From the NCBI GenBank assembly GCA_001298545.1, contig LJCX01000032.1:1-64000 (forward strand): DNA of 64,000 bases, in the 5' to 3' direction. The notes beneath the pieces were generated by a model that was not told the origin of the DNA, searched no databases, and saw only the letters and a list, made by a program, of their open reading frames with translations. Made by a program: the position numbers and the translations under genes. Shown here piece by piece: positions 34,577-42,071 of the stretch; the stretch's first letter is position 1; every line of letters starts with the position of its first letter. Source of the stretch: Actinobacteria bacterium OV320. Its GTDB lineage: Bacteria > Actinomycetota > Actinomycetes > Streptomycetales > Streptomycetaceae.

Positions 34577-36720
34577 GTGCCGCGAACCTGTGGGAGGCGT
34601 TCTCCCGGGCGGAACTCGACCCGGACGCGCCCGCGCTCGGCGACCTGTCCCGCCGGGTGGCCGTCGTACGCGTGACCGAGCTGGCCGGACGGCTGCGCGC
34701 ACAGGGCGTACGGCCCGCCGAGGTCGTCGGCCTCCAAGGGCCCAATCAGCCGGAATGGGTGCTGGGCCTGCTCGCGCTGACGGCGGTGGGTGCCTGCCCC
34801 CTGCTGCTGCCCGCGGACTCGCCACCGGCGGAGACCCGCAGGCTGCTGAGGACCGCCGGTGCCCGGCGGACGCTGGTGACGGACCCGGGCGAGGCGGACG
34901 GAGCGGTGCTTCGGGCGCCGGACGGCGGCGTGGACGACGGGCCCGTCGGTGCCGCGATCACCGCAGCCGAGGCGGACTCCGGTCCGGCCGCCCACGCCCC
35001 GGGCACGGTGATCCTGGTTTCCTCCGGGTCGACCGGGACGCCCAAGCTCGTGCCACGGTCGCCGCGTTCCGTGCTCGACGAGGGGGTGCGCTACCACCAC
35101 GCCGGTCTGGCGCGGCCGGACGACCGGGTACTGCTGCCGCTGCCGCTGAGCCACGCCTACGCGCTCGGCTGGCTGGCCGGTGCGCTGGTGGCCGGGGCGC
35201 ACGTGGACCTGGTGCCGCCGCGTGCCGTCGGCGCCGTGCACAGCCGACTGCGCGAGCGGGCGACGGTCCTGGTCACCGTGCCCGGCCTGGCCCGCGTCCT
35301 GGCGCGCAGGCGGGCCCTGACCGACGACGCTCCGTTCCCGGCGTTGCGCCGGGTGATGGCAGGCGCCGGATACGTGGACGCCGAACTGGACGCGCTGTGG
35401 GCCCGCACCCTCGGAGTGGGAGTCTCCCGCAACTACGGCTCCAGCGAGACGGGCTCCGTGCTGTGGGGAGACCCCGGACTGCCGTCGGGAGCCGTCGGCC
35501 GTCCGATGCCCGGCGTGCGGGTCGACCTGCTGGACCCCGACGGCACGCCGCTGCCCGGCCAGGAGGCGGCCCAGGGCGAACTCGCCGTCGTCCTGGAGGA
35601 CGGCTCGGTCCACCGCCTGCACGACCTCGCCGATCGTGACGAGGACGGCGTCCACCGCATCCTGGGCAGAGCCCGGCTCGGAGTGGTCCGTCGGGGGGCC
35701 CGCTGGGTCTCCACGATGGAGGTCGAGTCGGTGCTCCGGGCGGCCCCCGGCGTCGCCGACGTCTCGGTCACGGCGACGGGTGCGGACGACTCGGACGACC
35801 AGGGGCTCACCGTCGAGTACGTGCCCGCCGACGCCGAACTGGCCGCTCCGGCACGGGTGCAGGCGTACGCCCGCGCCGAACTGGCCGCGTTCAAGGTGCC
35901 CGACAGCTTCCAGCCGCGCTACCGGCTGCGCCGCTCGGCCGTCGGCAAGGCACAGGCGGCCCCCGTGTACCGCCTCGCGCGCGCCGCCCGCCCCGGGACC
36001 ACGGCCGAGCAGGTCATGGCGGCGGCCCTCACCGAACTCGGCCTGCCCCCGCTCCTGGCCCAGGGCGGCACCGCCGCCGACCTGGCCGGGACGGCGGGGC
36101 TGCGCGCGGACGTGCTGGCGCCCGTGCTGGACACCGCCTGCGCGCTGGGGCTGCTGGTCACGGACACCGCCAGGGCCGGTGCGCCGGACGCCTGGGCATA
36201 CCCCCCGGACGTCGTGCCGGTCGGCCGGACGCTGGCGGCCCGGGTGCGCGGCGAAGCGGCAGGCGACCGACCGACGCTGCCGGCCGCGCCCGCCGGACCT
36301 CCGGCAGCGGAGAAGGCCCTGCGTGCGAGCGTCGAGGCGCTGCTGGCCGAGGCCGCCGTCGACGGTGCGCTCCTGGAGATCGGCGACGGCGGTGCCCCAC
36401 CGGCGGCCGACGCCGAGTACGGCGCCTGCGTGGTCCTCGGGGGTGTCCACGGCCCGGCCGCCCAACTCGGCCCGCTCGCCGCACTGCTGAGGCCGAAGGG
36501 ACTGCTCGTGATCGCTGACGACTTCGTCCCCGACCCGCTCGCCCTCGCCGACGACCTGAGCCGGACGACGGCGGTCCGCTGGCTCGTCGACGGACACCTC
36601 CACTGGTGGACGACGCAGGAGTTGCGGGCAGGGCTGGAGGCCGTGGGGCTGCGGGTGGAGGAGAGCCGCGATGCCGAACGGGCGCCGTACGCGATCCTCG
36701 TCGCCCGGAAGCCGTCGTGA
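34573..36720 (+). CDS. Acyl-AMP ligase (MitE-like) fused to a degenerate methyltransferase-like domain
   Basis: 715 residues. Residues about 1-450 form an ANL ligase: VILVSSGSTGTPKLVPRS (A3), NYGSSETGSVLW (A5), and a C-terminal subdomain ending in RRSAVGKAQAAPVYRL with the catalytic Lys. Residues about 475-715 have the pattern of an O-methyltransferase (winged-helix, then Rossmann-like), but the SAM glycine motif is weak (LLEIGDGGAPPAADAEYG) and may not bind SAM. In mitomycin synthesis MitE loads AHBA on the carrier MmcB; here AHBA to ACP 3 is inferred. GTGA overlaps with genes on both sides. Confidence 0.82.
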   Translation: MSAANLWEAFSRAELDPDAPALGDLSRRVAVVRVTELAGRLRAQGVRPAEVVGLQGPNQPEWVLGLLALTAVGACPLLLPADSPPAETRRLLRTAGARRTLVTDPGEADGAVLRAPDGGVDDGPVGAAITAAEADSGPAAHAPGTVILVSSGSTGTPKLVPRSPRSVLDEGVRYHHAGLARPDDRVLLPLPLSHAYALGWLAGALVAGAHVDLVPPRAVGAVHSRLRERATVLVTVPGLARVLARRRALTDDAPFPALRRVMAGAGYVDAELDALWARTLGVGVSRNYGSSETGSVLWGDPGLPSGAVGRPMPGVRVDLLDPDGTPLPGQEAAQGELAVVLEDGSVHRLHDLADRDEDGVHRILGRARLGVVRRGARWVSTMEVESVLRAAPGVADVSVTATGADDSDDQGLTVEYVPADAELAAPARVQAYARAELAAFKVPDSFQPRYRLRRSAVGKAQAAPVYRLARAARPGTTAEQVMAAALTELGLPPLLAQGGTAADLAGTAGLRADVLAPVLDTACALGLLVTDTARAGAPDAWAYPPDVVPVGRTLAARVRGEAAGDRPTLPAAPAGPPAAEKALRASVEALLAEAAVDGALLEIGDGGAPPAADAEYGACVVLGGVHGPAAQLGPLAALLRPKGLLVIADDFVPDPLALADDLSRTTAVRWLVDGHLHWWTTQELRAGLEAVGLRVEESRDAERAPYAILVARKPS

Positions 36721-37682
36721 CCGGTGACCGCCCGCGCACGCACCCCGGCACGGCGGCCGGCGTCCTCGCCGTGGACATCGGAGGCACCAAGCTCGCCCTG
36801 CGCGCGATTGCCGCCGGTGCGGCCGTGTACGAGCGCACCGTGCCGTGGCCCGTCGGCGGTGACGCGGGAGGCGAGTCGGAGCTGATGGAGGCGTCCGTCG
36901 CCGAGGCGGTCGGCGCGCTGGGGGGAGCCCCCGTCCGGATCGGCGTGGCGGCGGCGCCCAACGTCGACGCCGACGGATCCGTGCTGAGCTGGCCCAATCG
37001 GCCCGACTGGGTGGGACGTTCGCTGACCGCGCCGTTCGCCGGAAGCGGCGCCGAGGTCCTCTTCGGCGACGACGCGACGCTCGCCGGGCTGGCGGAGGCC
37101 ATGTCCACGGGCAGCCGGGACCTGGTCTACCTGGGCATCGGCACGGGCGTCGGCGGCGGGCTGGTCAGTGGTGGCCGACTGCTGACCGGCGCCTGGGGCA
37201 CGGCGGGCGAGCTCGGCCATCTGGTGGTCGATCGGCGGGGCCCGCGCTGCCGGTGCGGCACGCGTGGCTGTCTTCAGGCCGTGGTCTCGGCCGAGGCGCT
37301 GGCCGCGCATGCCGCCGCGGCACGTGGACTTCCCACGACGAGCGCCGAACTGGTGGCGGGAGTGGACCGCGCCGAACCGTGGGCGGAGCGCACCCTCGAC
37401 CACGCGGCCGACTCGATAGCCGGCGCGTTGCGGGTCCTCGTGGAACTCGTCCAGCCCGCGCAGGTACGCATCGGAGGCGGCCTCGGAGCCGCGCTCGCGC
37501 CCCTGCCCCGCAGGGTCGCGCGCAGCCTGTCCGCGACGGCCCGCCCGGGCCGGCCCCTCCCCGAGGTCGGTCCGGCCGTCCATGGTCCGCACTCCTCCCT
37601 GGCCGGCGCGGCCCTGCTCGCCGCCCACGGCACGAGCGTGCTCGGTGGGGCGGACCTGTTCCGCGAGGGGTGCCCGTCATGA
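36717..37682 (+). CDS. ROK family sugar kinase, kanosamine kinase-like (RifN-like)
   Basis: 321 residues from GTG 36717. ATP motif VLAVDIGGTKLALRAIAAG; the ROK zinc-binding stretch is complete (ELGHLVVDRRGPRCRCGTRG and CLQ). Kinases of this type (RifN) phosphorylate kanosamine to kanosamine 6-phosphate in the AHBA pathway. Its place among AHBA genes and the GTGA/ATGA couplings on both sides support that. Substrate specificity cannot be read from sequence alone. Confidence 0.92.
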   Translation: MTGDRPRTHPGTAAGVLAVDIGGTKLALRAIAAGAAVYERTVPWPVGGDAGGESELMEASVAEAVGALGGAPVRIGVAAAPNVDADGSVLSWPNRPDWVGRSLTAPFAGSGAEVLFGDDATLAGLAEAMSTGSRDLVYLGIGTGVGGGLVSGGRLLTGAWGTAGELGHLVVDRRGPRCRCGTRGCLQAVVSAEALAAHAAAARGLPTTSAELVAGVDRAEPWAERTLDHAADSIAGALRVLVELVQPAQVRIGGGLGAALAPLPRRVARSLSATARPGRPLPEVGPAVHGPHSSLAGAALLAAHGTSVLGGADLFREGCPS

Positions 37683-38551
37683 CCCGGCCGACGGTCAGTG
37701 TGGTCATCCCGACCCGTGACAAGGCGGACAGCCTGCGGCTCGTCCTGGCCTGTCTGGCCCGTCAGTCGTGCCCGGAGCCCCACGAGATCGTGGTCGTCGA
37801 CGACGGCTGCACCGACGGCACCGCCGACGTCGTGACGGCAGCCGCCGCACAGCTGCCCCTGCACACCGTGCCGGGACCGCGGGCGGGCCGCGCCGCCGCA
37901 CGCAACGCCGGGGCGGCCGCGGCGCGCGGCGGCCTGCTGATCTTCCTGGACGACGACATCCTGCTCCCGCCGCAGGCCCTGGCAGCCCACCTCGCCGGGC
38001 ACACCGGCCGGGAGCCCGGTTGCGTTCACGGACCGGTCCGTGAACTTCCCGCCGCCCGGCGTCTGTTGGCCGCCGCGCGGGACGAACTCCTGCCCGACCC
38101 CCATGCGGCGGCGACGAGCGGCCGGTTCGGGCGCACGGTGGCGAACGCCCTGGAAACCCTGGTGACGAGCATGACCACGGGTGAACTGGACCCCGTGGCA
38201 CCCTGGTTGACCTGCATCGGAGCCAACACCTCCATGCCGTACGGGCTGTGGGAGCGATCCGGCGGCTACGACGAGTCGTTCGGTACGACCTGGGGGTGCG
38301 AGGACCTCGAACTCGGCCTGCGTCTGTGGTCGTCGGGGGCGGGGATGCGCCTCGCTCCCGACGCACCGGGCGTGCACCTCACCCACGAACGCGCCGACCG
38401 CTGGGAACAGCACACGGTGAACCTCGCCCGGTTCACCGAGAAGCACCCCGTGCCCGCCGTACGCGCCCTCCCGGAGTTGCTCGGCCCCTCGGGAAACAGC
38501 CGCCGCTACGTCACGGCCGTACGGACCCTGGAAGAGAGCTCCCGCCCATGA
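37679..38551 (+). CDS. GT2-family glycosyltransferase (MitB-like)
   Basis: 290 residues. GT-A fold with TVSVVIPTRDKADSLRLVLA at the start, EIVVVDDGCTDGTAD, the metal-binding LLIFLDDDILLPPQAL (Asp91-93) and a catalytic-base region GCEDLELGLRLW. No membrane segments. In mitomycin synthesis MitB adds GlcNAc to the amine of AHBA held on MmcB, an unusual ACP-dependent N-glycosylation. The position next to the kinase and AHBA ligase supports the same step here. ATGA overlap with a condensation enzyme gene follows, which ties the sugar and amide steps to one operon. Confidence 0.88.
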   Translation: MTRPTVSVVIPTRDKADSLRLVLACLARQSCPEPHEIVVVDDGCTDGTADVVTAAAAQLPLHTVPGPRAGRAAARNAGAAAARGGLLIFLDDDILLPPQALAAHLAGHTGREPGCVHGPVRELPAARRLLAAARDELLPDPHAAATSGRFGRTVANALETLVTSMTTGELDPVAPWLTCIGANTSMPYGLWERSGGYDESFGTTWGCEDLELGLRLWSSGAGMRLAPDAPGVHLTHERADRWEQHTVNLARFTEKHPVPAVRALPELLGPSGNSRRYVTAVRTLEESSRP

Positions 38552-39951
38552 TCCACGAAGTCGGTACCCACCCTCCCTCGGCCAGCCCCGCCGCGCTGCC
38601 CCTGTTCTCCCGCCAGGACTGGTGCTGGGAGTGGACCCGCAGCTACACCGGTGACTCCACGCCGATCGAGTCGTCCGAGACCCTGCTGTTCCACGGGCCG
38701 CTCGACACGGGAGCACTGCGGGACACGCTGGCCGAGATCGGTACTCGGCACGAGGCGCTGCGCCTGCACCTCGTGGCAGGCGCCGGGCCCGACCCGTCCG
38801 CGGTCTGGCCCGGACAGGGGCTGCGGCCCGAGCCGGGGCCGCTGGACGTCGTACGGGCCGCACCGGGGGAGCGTGCGGCGGAGGTGACGCGGCTCCTCTC
38901 ACGGCCCCTCGACCTGACGGACCGCATGACGCGCACGACCCTGGTCCGCACGGCGGCGGAGGAGCACGTCCTCGTCGCGCAGTTCCACCACCTGATCTTC
39001 GACAGCACGTCCCACCGCCTGTTCCGGGACCTGCTCGCCGATGGCTACCGGGAGCGTGTCGCACCGGGGGACGGCACTGCCAAGCGCCGTGGCGAGCCCG
39101 CGAGTTACACCGGCCTGATCAGCCGGGAGCACGCACCCGAGGCACGTACGGCCGTGCACGGGCGGGCAGCGGCCCTCGCCGAGGAACTGCGGGCGTACGG
39201 TGCGGCGGACCCGCTGGCGGGCGATACCGGGGCGGTCGTCGCCGAGGCGGAGTTCGGCTCCCTGCCGGTGGCGCTGACGGCCGAGCGGACCCGGCTGTTG
39301 CTGCGGCGCTCGCGCGCCGAGCGCGTCACGCTCCACACCGTTCTGCTGGCTGCCCTCGGCCACGCCGTCGCCACGGTGTACGAGCGGGGCCGCCTCGTGT
39401 GCTCCGTGTACACGCACGGGCGGACCTCCGCGAGCGCCCGCGAGACGCTCGGCCTGTTCAGTACCGTGGTCCCGGTACCGGTCGACACGGGGTACCGGTC
39501 CCTGCCGGAGTTCCTCAAGGCCGTCCAAGGCAGTGTCCAGCGGGCCTCGGGCTCCGCCGACCTGCCGTTCAGTGAGATCGCCTCCCGCGTCCTGGACCGC
39601 CCGCCGGGCGAGGGGGCCTACTACCGCAGCGCTCTGGCCCACCTGGAACTGCGGCTGAGCGGAGTGACCGGCTGGCTGCCGGAGGAGCCGAACCCGGTGC
39701 CGGCGATGCCGTCCGGGCTCGCCGTGACCCCGCAGGATCTGTATCCCGAGCACCCGTTCCCGGTCTTCGCCGGCCCCGAGCAGGCGCTGGCGTGCGCCAG
39801 CACCCTCTTCGCCGACCTGGAGATCGCGGACGGGGCCCTCACGGGCTCCCTGTGGTACGAGAAGCACTATCACGACGCCACCAGGGCGGCACGGGTGGGC
39901 GAGATATTCATGCACTTCATAGAGCGATTGAGCGAGGGCGGTTATCCATGA
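38548..39951 (+). CDS. Free-standing NRPS condensation enzyme (C1)
   Basis: 467 residues. It consists of a single condensation domain: active-site HHLIFD (His147-148, Asp152; the usual final Gly is Ser), later strand LGLFSTVVPVPVDTG and LPFSEIASRVL. The start has an unusual SRQDWCWEW in place of the usual N-terminal motif, shared with the enzyme at 42.1 kb. It should form an amide or ester between a carrier-bound donor and an amine or hydroxyl. Coupled by ATGA to the glycosyltransferase gene, so it probably acts on the AHBA-sugar intermediate or a closely following one. Confidence 0.88.
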   Translation: MIHEVGTHPPSASPAALPLFSRQDWCWEWTRSYTGDSTPIESSETLLFHGPLDTGALRDTLAEIGTRHEALRLHLVAGAGPDPSAVWPGQGLRPEPGPLDVVRAAPGERAAEVTRLLSRPLDLTDRMTRTTLVRTAAEEHVLVAQFHHLIFDSTSHRLFRDLLADGYRERVAPGDGTAKRRGEPASYTGLISREHAPEARTAVHGRAAALAEELRAYGAADPLAGDTGAVVAEAEFGSLPVALTAERTRLLLRRSRAERVTLHTVLLAALGHAVATVYERGRLVCSVYTHGRTSASARETLGLFSTVVPVPVDTGYRSLPEFLKAVQGSVQRASGSADLPFSEIASRVLDRPPGEGAYYRSALAHLELRLSGVTGWLPEEPNPVPAMPSGLAVTPQDLYPEHPFPVFAGPEQALACASTLFADLEIADGALTGSLWYEKHYHDATRAARVGEIFMHFIERLSEGGYP

Positions 39952-40071
39952 TGAGTCGTCAGAAACCGTTGCGCTGAACGGCATTGCCGAAACTTTGCGG
40001 ATATGCCGAACCGGCACGGATTTACGGCAAGTCTTATTGACGGGAGATCACTCCGCCTGGAAGCATTCCCC

Positions 40072-40089
40072 TGCCACCGGCCGGTGGCA
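40072..40089. repeat. 18-bp perfect inverted repeat upstream of the small peptide gene
   Basis: TGCCACCGG is followed directly by its reverse complement CCGGTGGCA. It lies about 33 bases before the small peptide start. It could be an operator or, in RNA, a hairpin without a loop; with the second hairpin at 40208 it brackets the peptide gene. Confidence 0.55.
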
Positions 40090-40121
40090 TTGGAACCCAC
40101 CTGAAGAGAGGGGAAGTTGAC

Positions 40122-40196
40122 ATGACGAAGGTCAACTCTGTAAGCCTCGCACTCATCAATCTCGAGCAGCTCCGCCGCCAGGCCGCGGCGAAGTAG
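40122..40196 (+). CDS. 24-residue peptide gene between two inverted repeats
   Basis: ATG 40122 has a strong ribosome site (GAGAGGGGAAG ending 6 bases before it) and a TAG stop at 40194. The peptide begins MTKVNSVSLALINLEQ and ends in an Arg/Gln/Ala-rich tail with a C-terminal Lys; it would form an amphipathic helix. It lies in the gap between two condensation-enzyme genes. It could be a leader peptide controlling downstream genes, a scaffold or substrate peptide for the pathway, or a small protein subunit. No run of one amino acid supports classical attenuation. I recognise no family. Confidence 0.55.
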   Translation: MTKVNSVSLALINLEQLRRQAAAK

Positions 40197-40207
40197 GACC
40201 ACCGACA

Positions 40208-40244
40208 AGTGCCGTACGGGAGTCGCGACTTCCCGTACGGCACT
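40208..40244. terminator. Long stem-loop after the small peptide gene
   Basis: A perfect 14-bp stem (AGTGCCGTACGGGA with TCCCGTACGGCACT) with a 9-base loop begins 11 bases after the peptide stop and ends about 26 bases before the next ATG. No U-tract follows, as is usual for actinobacterial terminators. It may end the long upstream operon or act as an attenuator for the condensation-enzyme gene at 40271. Confidence 0.7.
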
Positions 40245-40270
40245 CGTCGCACCTTCGGGCGAGGGAGCGC

Positions 40271-41593
40271 ATGAACCCGGCAAGTGGAAGTGCGTACGCC
40301 ACGGAATTGAGCCGTCAGCAGCAACGGCTCTGGGAAGTGGAATGCGTGGTTCGAGGAAGCGCGCTGCTGCACACCGGCATTGCGCTGCGCCTCGACGGAA
40401 TGCTCGACGAGAAAAGGCTTTCCCACGCCGTCACGGCCGTATTTCAGCGACATGAACTACTCAATACGGGCTTCCACGCGGACGGCGAGACGCTGACCCT
40501 CGGTCCGGCCACTCACCACGAGCCGCGCGTCCTGCACCGCCCGGACCTGCGTGCCGACCGGGCCGGACACCTCGCCGAGGTACGCCGAGCGGCGGCCGCG
40601 GCCCATGCGGAGGTCTTCCCCCTGGCGGGCGAGCCCCTGGCGCGCGCCCACCTGACGCTTCTCGGTGACGGCAGCGGTGTCTTGCTCCTCACCTTCCACC
40701 GGCTCGTGATGGACCTGTTCTCCCTGCACCAGGTGGTGACGGACCTTCAGGAGGCGTACCGGCTCGGGCCGGACGAGTCACTCCTGCCGGCGGACCGGTA
40801 TTCCGCACTTCTGGCCACCCGCGAGCACCGCAGGTCCGCCGACTGGGAGTTCTGGCGCACGGAGCTGTCCGGCTTCCCCACGCCGTGGATCGGCGAGCGG
40901 CGGCCGCAGCCGGGCTGGCTGCCTGACGGCGCCGAGCTGCGCGTTCCCCTCGACGCCGCCCTGTCCGGCCTGATCCAGGCGAACGCCCGCGCCGCGCGCT
41001 GCACGCCCACGGTGTACGTCACCGCAGCGGCAGCCCGACGGGTGCTGGAGCGCTCCGGGGCCGCCGACCTGGTCCTCGGCACCATGTCCGCGAACCGCAT
41101 GAACTCCGACGCGGTGGGCCCGCTCGCCCAGGCGGTCCTCGTCCGCGTCGGGACCTCGACCCCGCACGGTGACCAGGGGGTGCTCGCCCAGGTGCGGCGC
41201 GGGCTGCGCGAGGGAATCGCGCACCAGGGGGTGGAGTTCGAGGAGATCGTCGATCTGCTCACGGACGGGATGGGTGTCGCGCGCGACGACCTGGCCCCGC
41301 TGAGCGTGAGCGTGACAGCGGACTCCTGGCAGGGTTCCGTGGCGGGACTCGCCTTCACCCTCTTCGACCTGGACGACGACCTGGACGACGACCGGGGCGA
41401 AGGGGAGGCCGAGGAGGAGGACGAGGGCGCCGCCGGGCCGGTGGTCCGCCCGTCCCAGCTGGACCTGGAGTTCAACCTGTCAGGAGCACGGCCGCAGTTG
41501 GTCCTCACCTACGACCGCCGGTGCTTCGGCGCTCCGTGGTGCGAGCGGTTCGCGGCCGACCTGCTGACCGACCTGGCGACCGGCCGCGGCTGA
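40271..41593 (+). CDS. Free-standing condensation-domain protein (C2) with altered catalytic motif
   Basis: 440 residues, with GAGGGAG before ATG 40271. Usual N-terminal motif (ELSRQQQRLWEVE) and condensation fold. The catalytic motif reads TFHRLVMDLF: the second His, the general base of HHxxxDG, is Arg144, and the Gly is missing. An acidic insertion rich in Asp and Glu (DLDDDLDDD then EAEEEDEGA, about residues 370-395) lies near the C-terminus. The protein may be a non-catalytic partner or use other chemistry, as epimerisation- and interface-type domains can. It follows the hairpin, so it may be separately controlled. Confidence 0.82.
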   Translation: MNPASGSAYATELSRQQQRLWEVECVVRGSALLHTGIALRLDGMLDEKRLSHAVTAVFQRHELLNTGFHADGETLTLGPATHHEPRVLHRPDLRADRAGHLAEVRRAAAAAHAEVFPLAGEPLARAHLTLLGDGSGVLLLTFHRLVMDLFSLHQVVTDLQEAYRLGPDESLLPADRYSALLATREHRRSADWEFWRTELSGFPTPWIGERRPQPGWLPDGAELRVPLDAALSGLIQANARAARCTPTVYVTAAAARRVLERSGAADLVLGTMSANRMNSDAVGPLAQAVLVRVGTSTPHGDQGVLAQVRRGLREGIAHQGVEFEEIVDLLTDGMGVARDDLAPLSVSVTADSWQGSVAGLAFTLFDLDDDLDDDRGEGEAEEEDEGAAGPVVRPSQLDLEFNLSGARPQLVLTYDRRCFGAPWCERFAADLLTDLATGRG

Positions 41594-41630
41594 TCCGGCC
41601 CTCGGACCGGACGAGCCACCGTTCGCTCGG

Positions 41631-41936
41631 TCAGGCCGTTCCGCCACGAGTGCGGTCGATCGACTCCAGCCCCAGCCGTCGTACGTCCCCGAAGCGCGCC
41701 TCGTCGAGAAGCGCGGTCATCAGAATGACGTCCAAGTCCTCGACGTCCGGGGCGAATTCCGCGGCCCGCGAGGCGATCCGGGCCGCGTCGATCGAGGTGC
41801 CTCCGGCGTCGTAGAAGTCCGAGTCCTCCTGCGGGAGGGAGCCGAGCACGCCGTGCCATGCCTGAGCGAGGGCCGCCGCGAGACCGTCGAGTCCCTGCGG
41901 ACCGTCCCGCGTTGCCGAGGTGTCCACATCCGCCAT
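41631..41936 (-). CDS. Free-standing peptidyl carrier protein (PCP)
   Basis: 101 residues from ATG 41936. Carrier motif SDFYDAGGTSIDAARIASRAAEF with Ser48 as the phosphopantetheine site, the GG-T/H-S pattern of NRPS PCPs rather than the D-S-L of ACPs. The only peptidyl-type discrete carrier in the cluster. It faces the condensation enzyme at 42.1 kb across a 135-base divergent promoter region. It may carry the amino acid used by the free condensation enzymes, loaded in trans by the A domain of the NRPS at 47.0 kb. Confidence 0.85.
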   Translation of the reverse strand: MADVDTSATRDGPQGLDGLAAALAQAWHGVLGSLPQEDSDFYDAGGTSIDAARIASRAAEFAPDVEDLDVILMTALLDEARFGDVRRLGLESIDRTRGGTA

Positions 41937-42071
41937 GGCAGGAACATAACGCACCCCGCTCTCCTCCAGCCGAAGTTTTACAGTTGTGTGGCATGACCGC
42001 TCTGACGAGGGGATATGCCGTGCGCCGAGGGTAGCGTCGACAGCGTTACGGCGTCTTCCACAAGGCAGGTC

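Noticed and set aside
32927..34825. Very long minus-strand open frames in the AHBA operon
   Set aside because: They are shadows of the plus-strand genes; composition is Arg/Gly/Pro/Ala-rich with no motifs and the wrong position bias.
24002..37682. Assignment to an ansamycin (rifamycin/geldanamycin) cluster
   Set aside because: No modular polyketide synthase or RifF-type amide synthase is found in the window, while the mitomycin-type ligase, carrier, glycosyltransferase, deacetylase and carbamoyltransferase are.
40122..40196. Peptide aminoacyl-tRNA ligase (PEARL)-type scaffold peptide
   Set aside because: Such systems need a LanB-like ligase, and none is present in the window. The idea is kept only as a general scaffold possibility.
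40122..40244. Classical amino-acid attenuator
   Set aside because: The peptide has no run of one amino acid and no alternative pairing with an antiterminator was visible.
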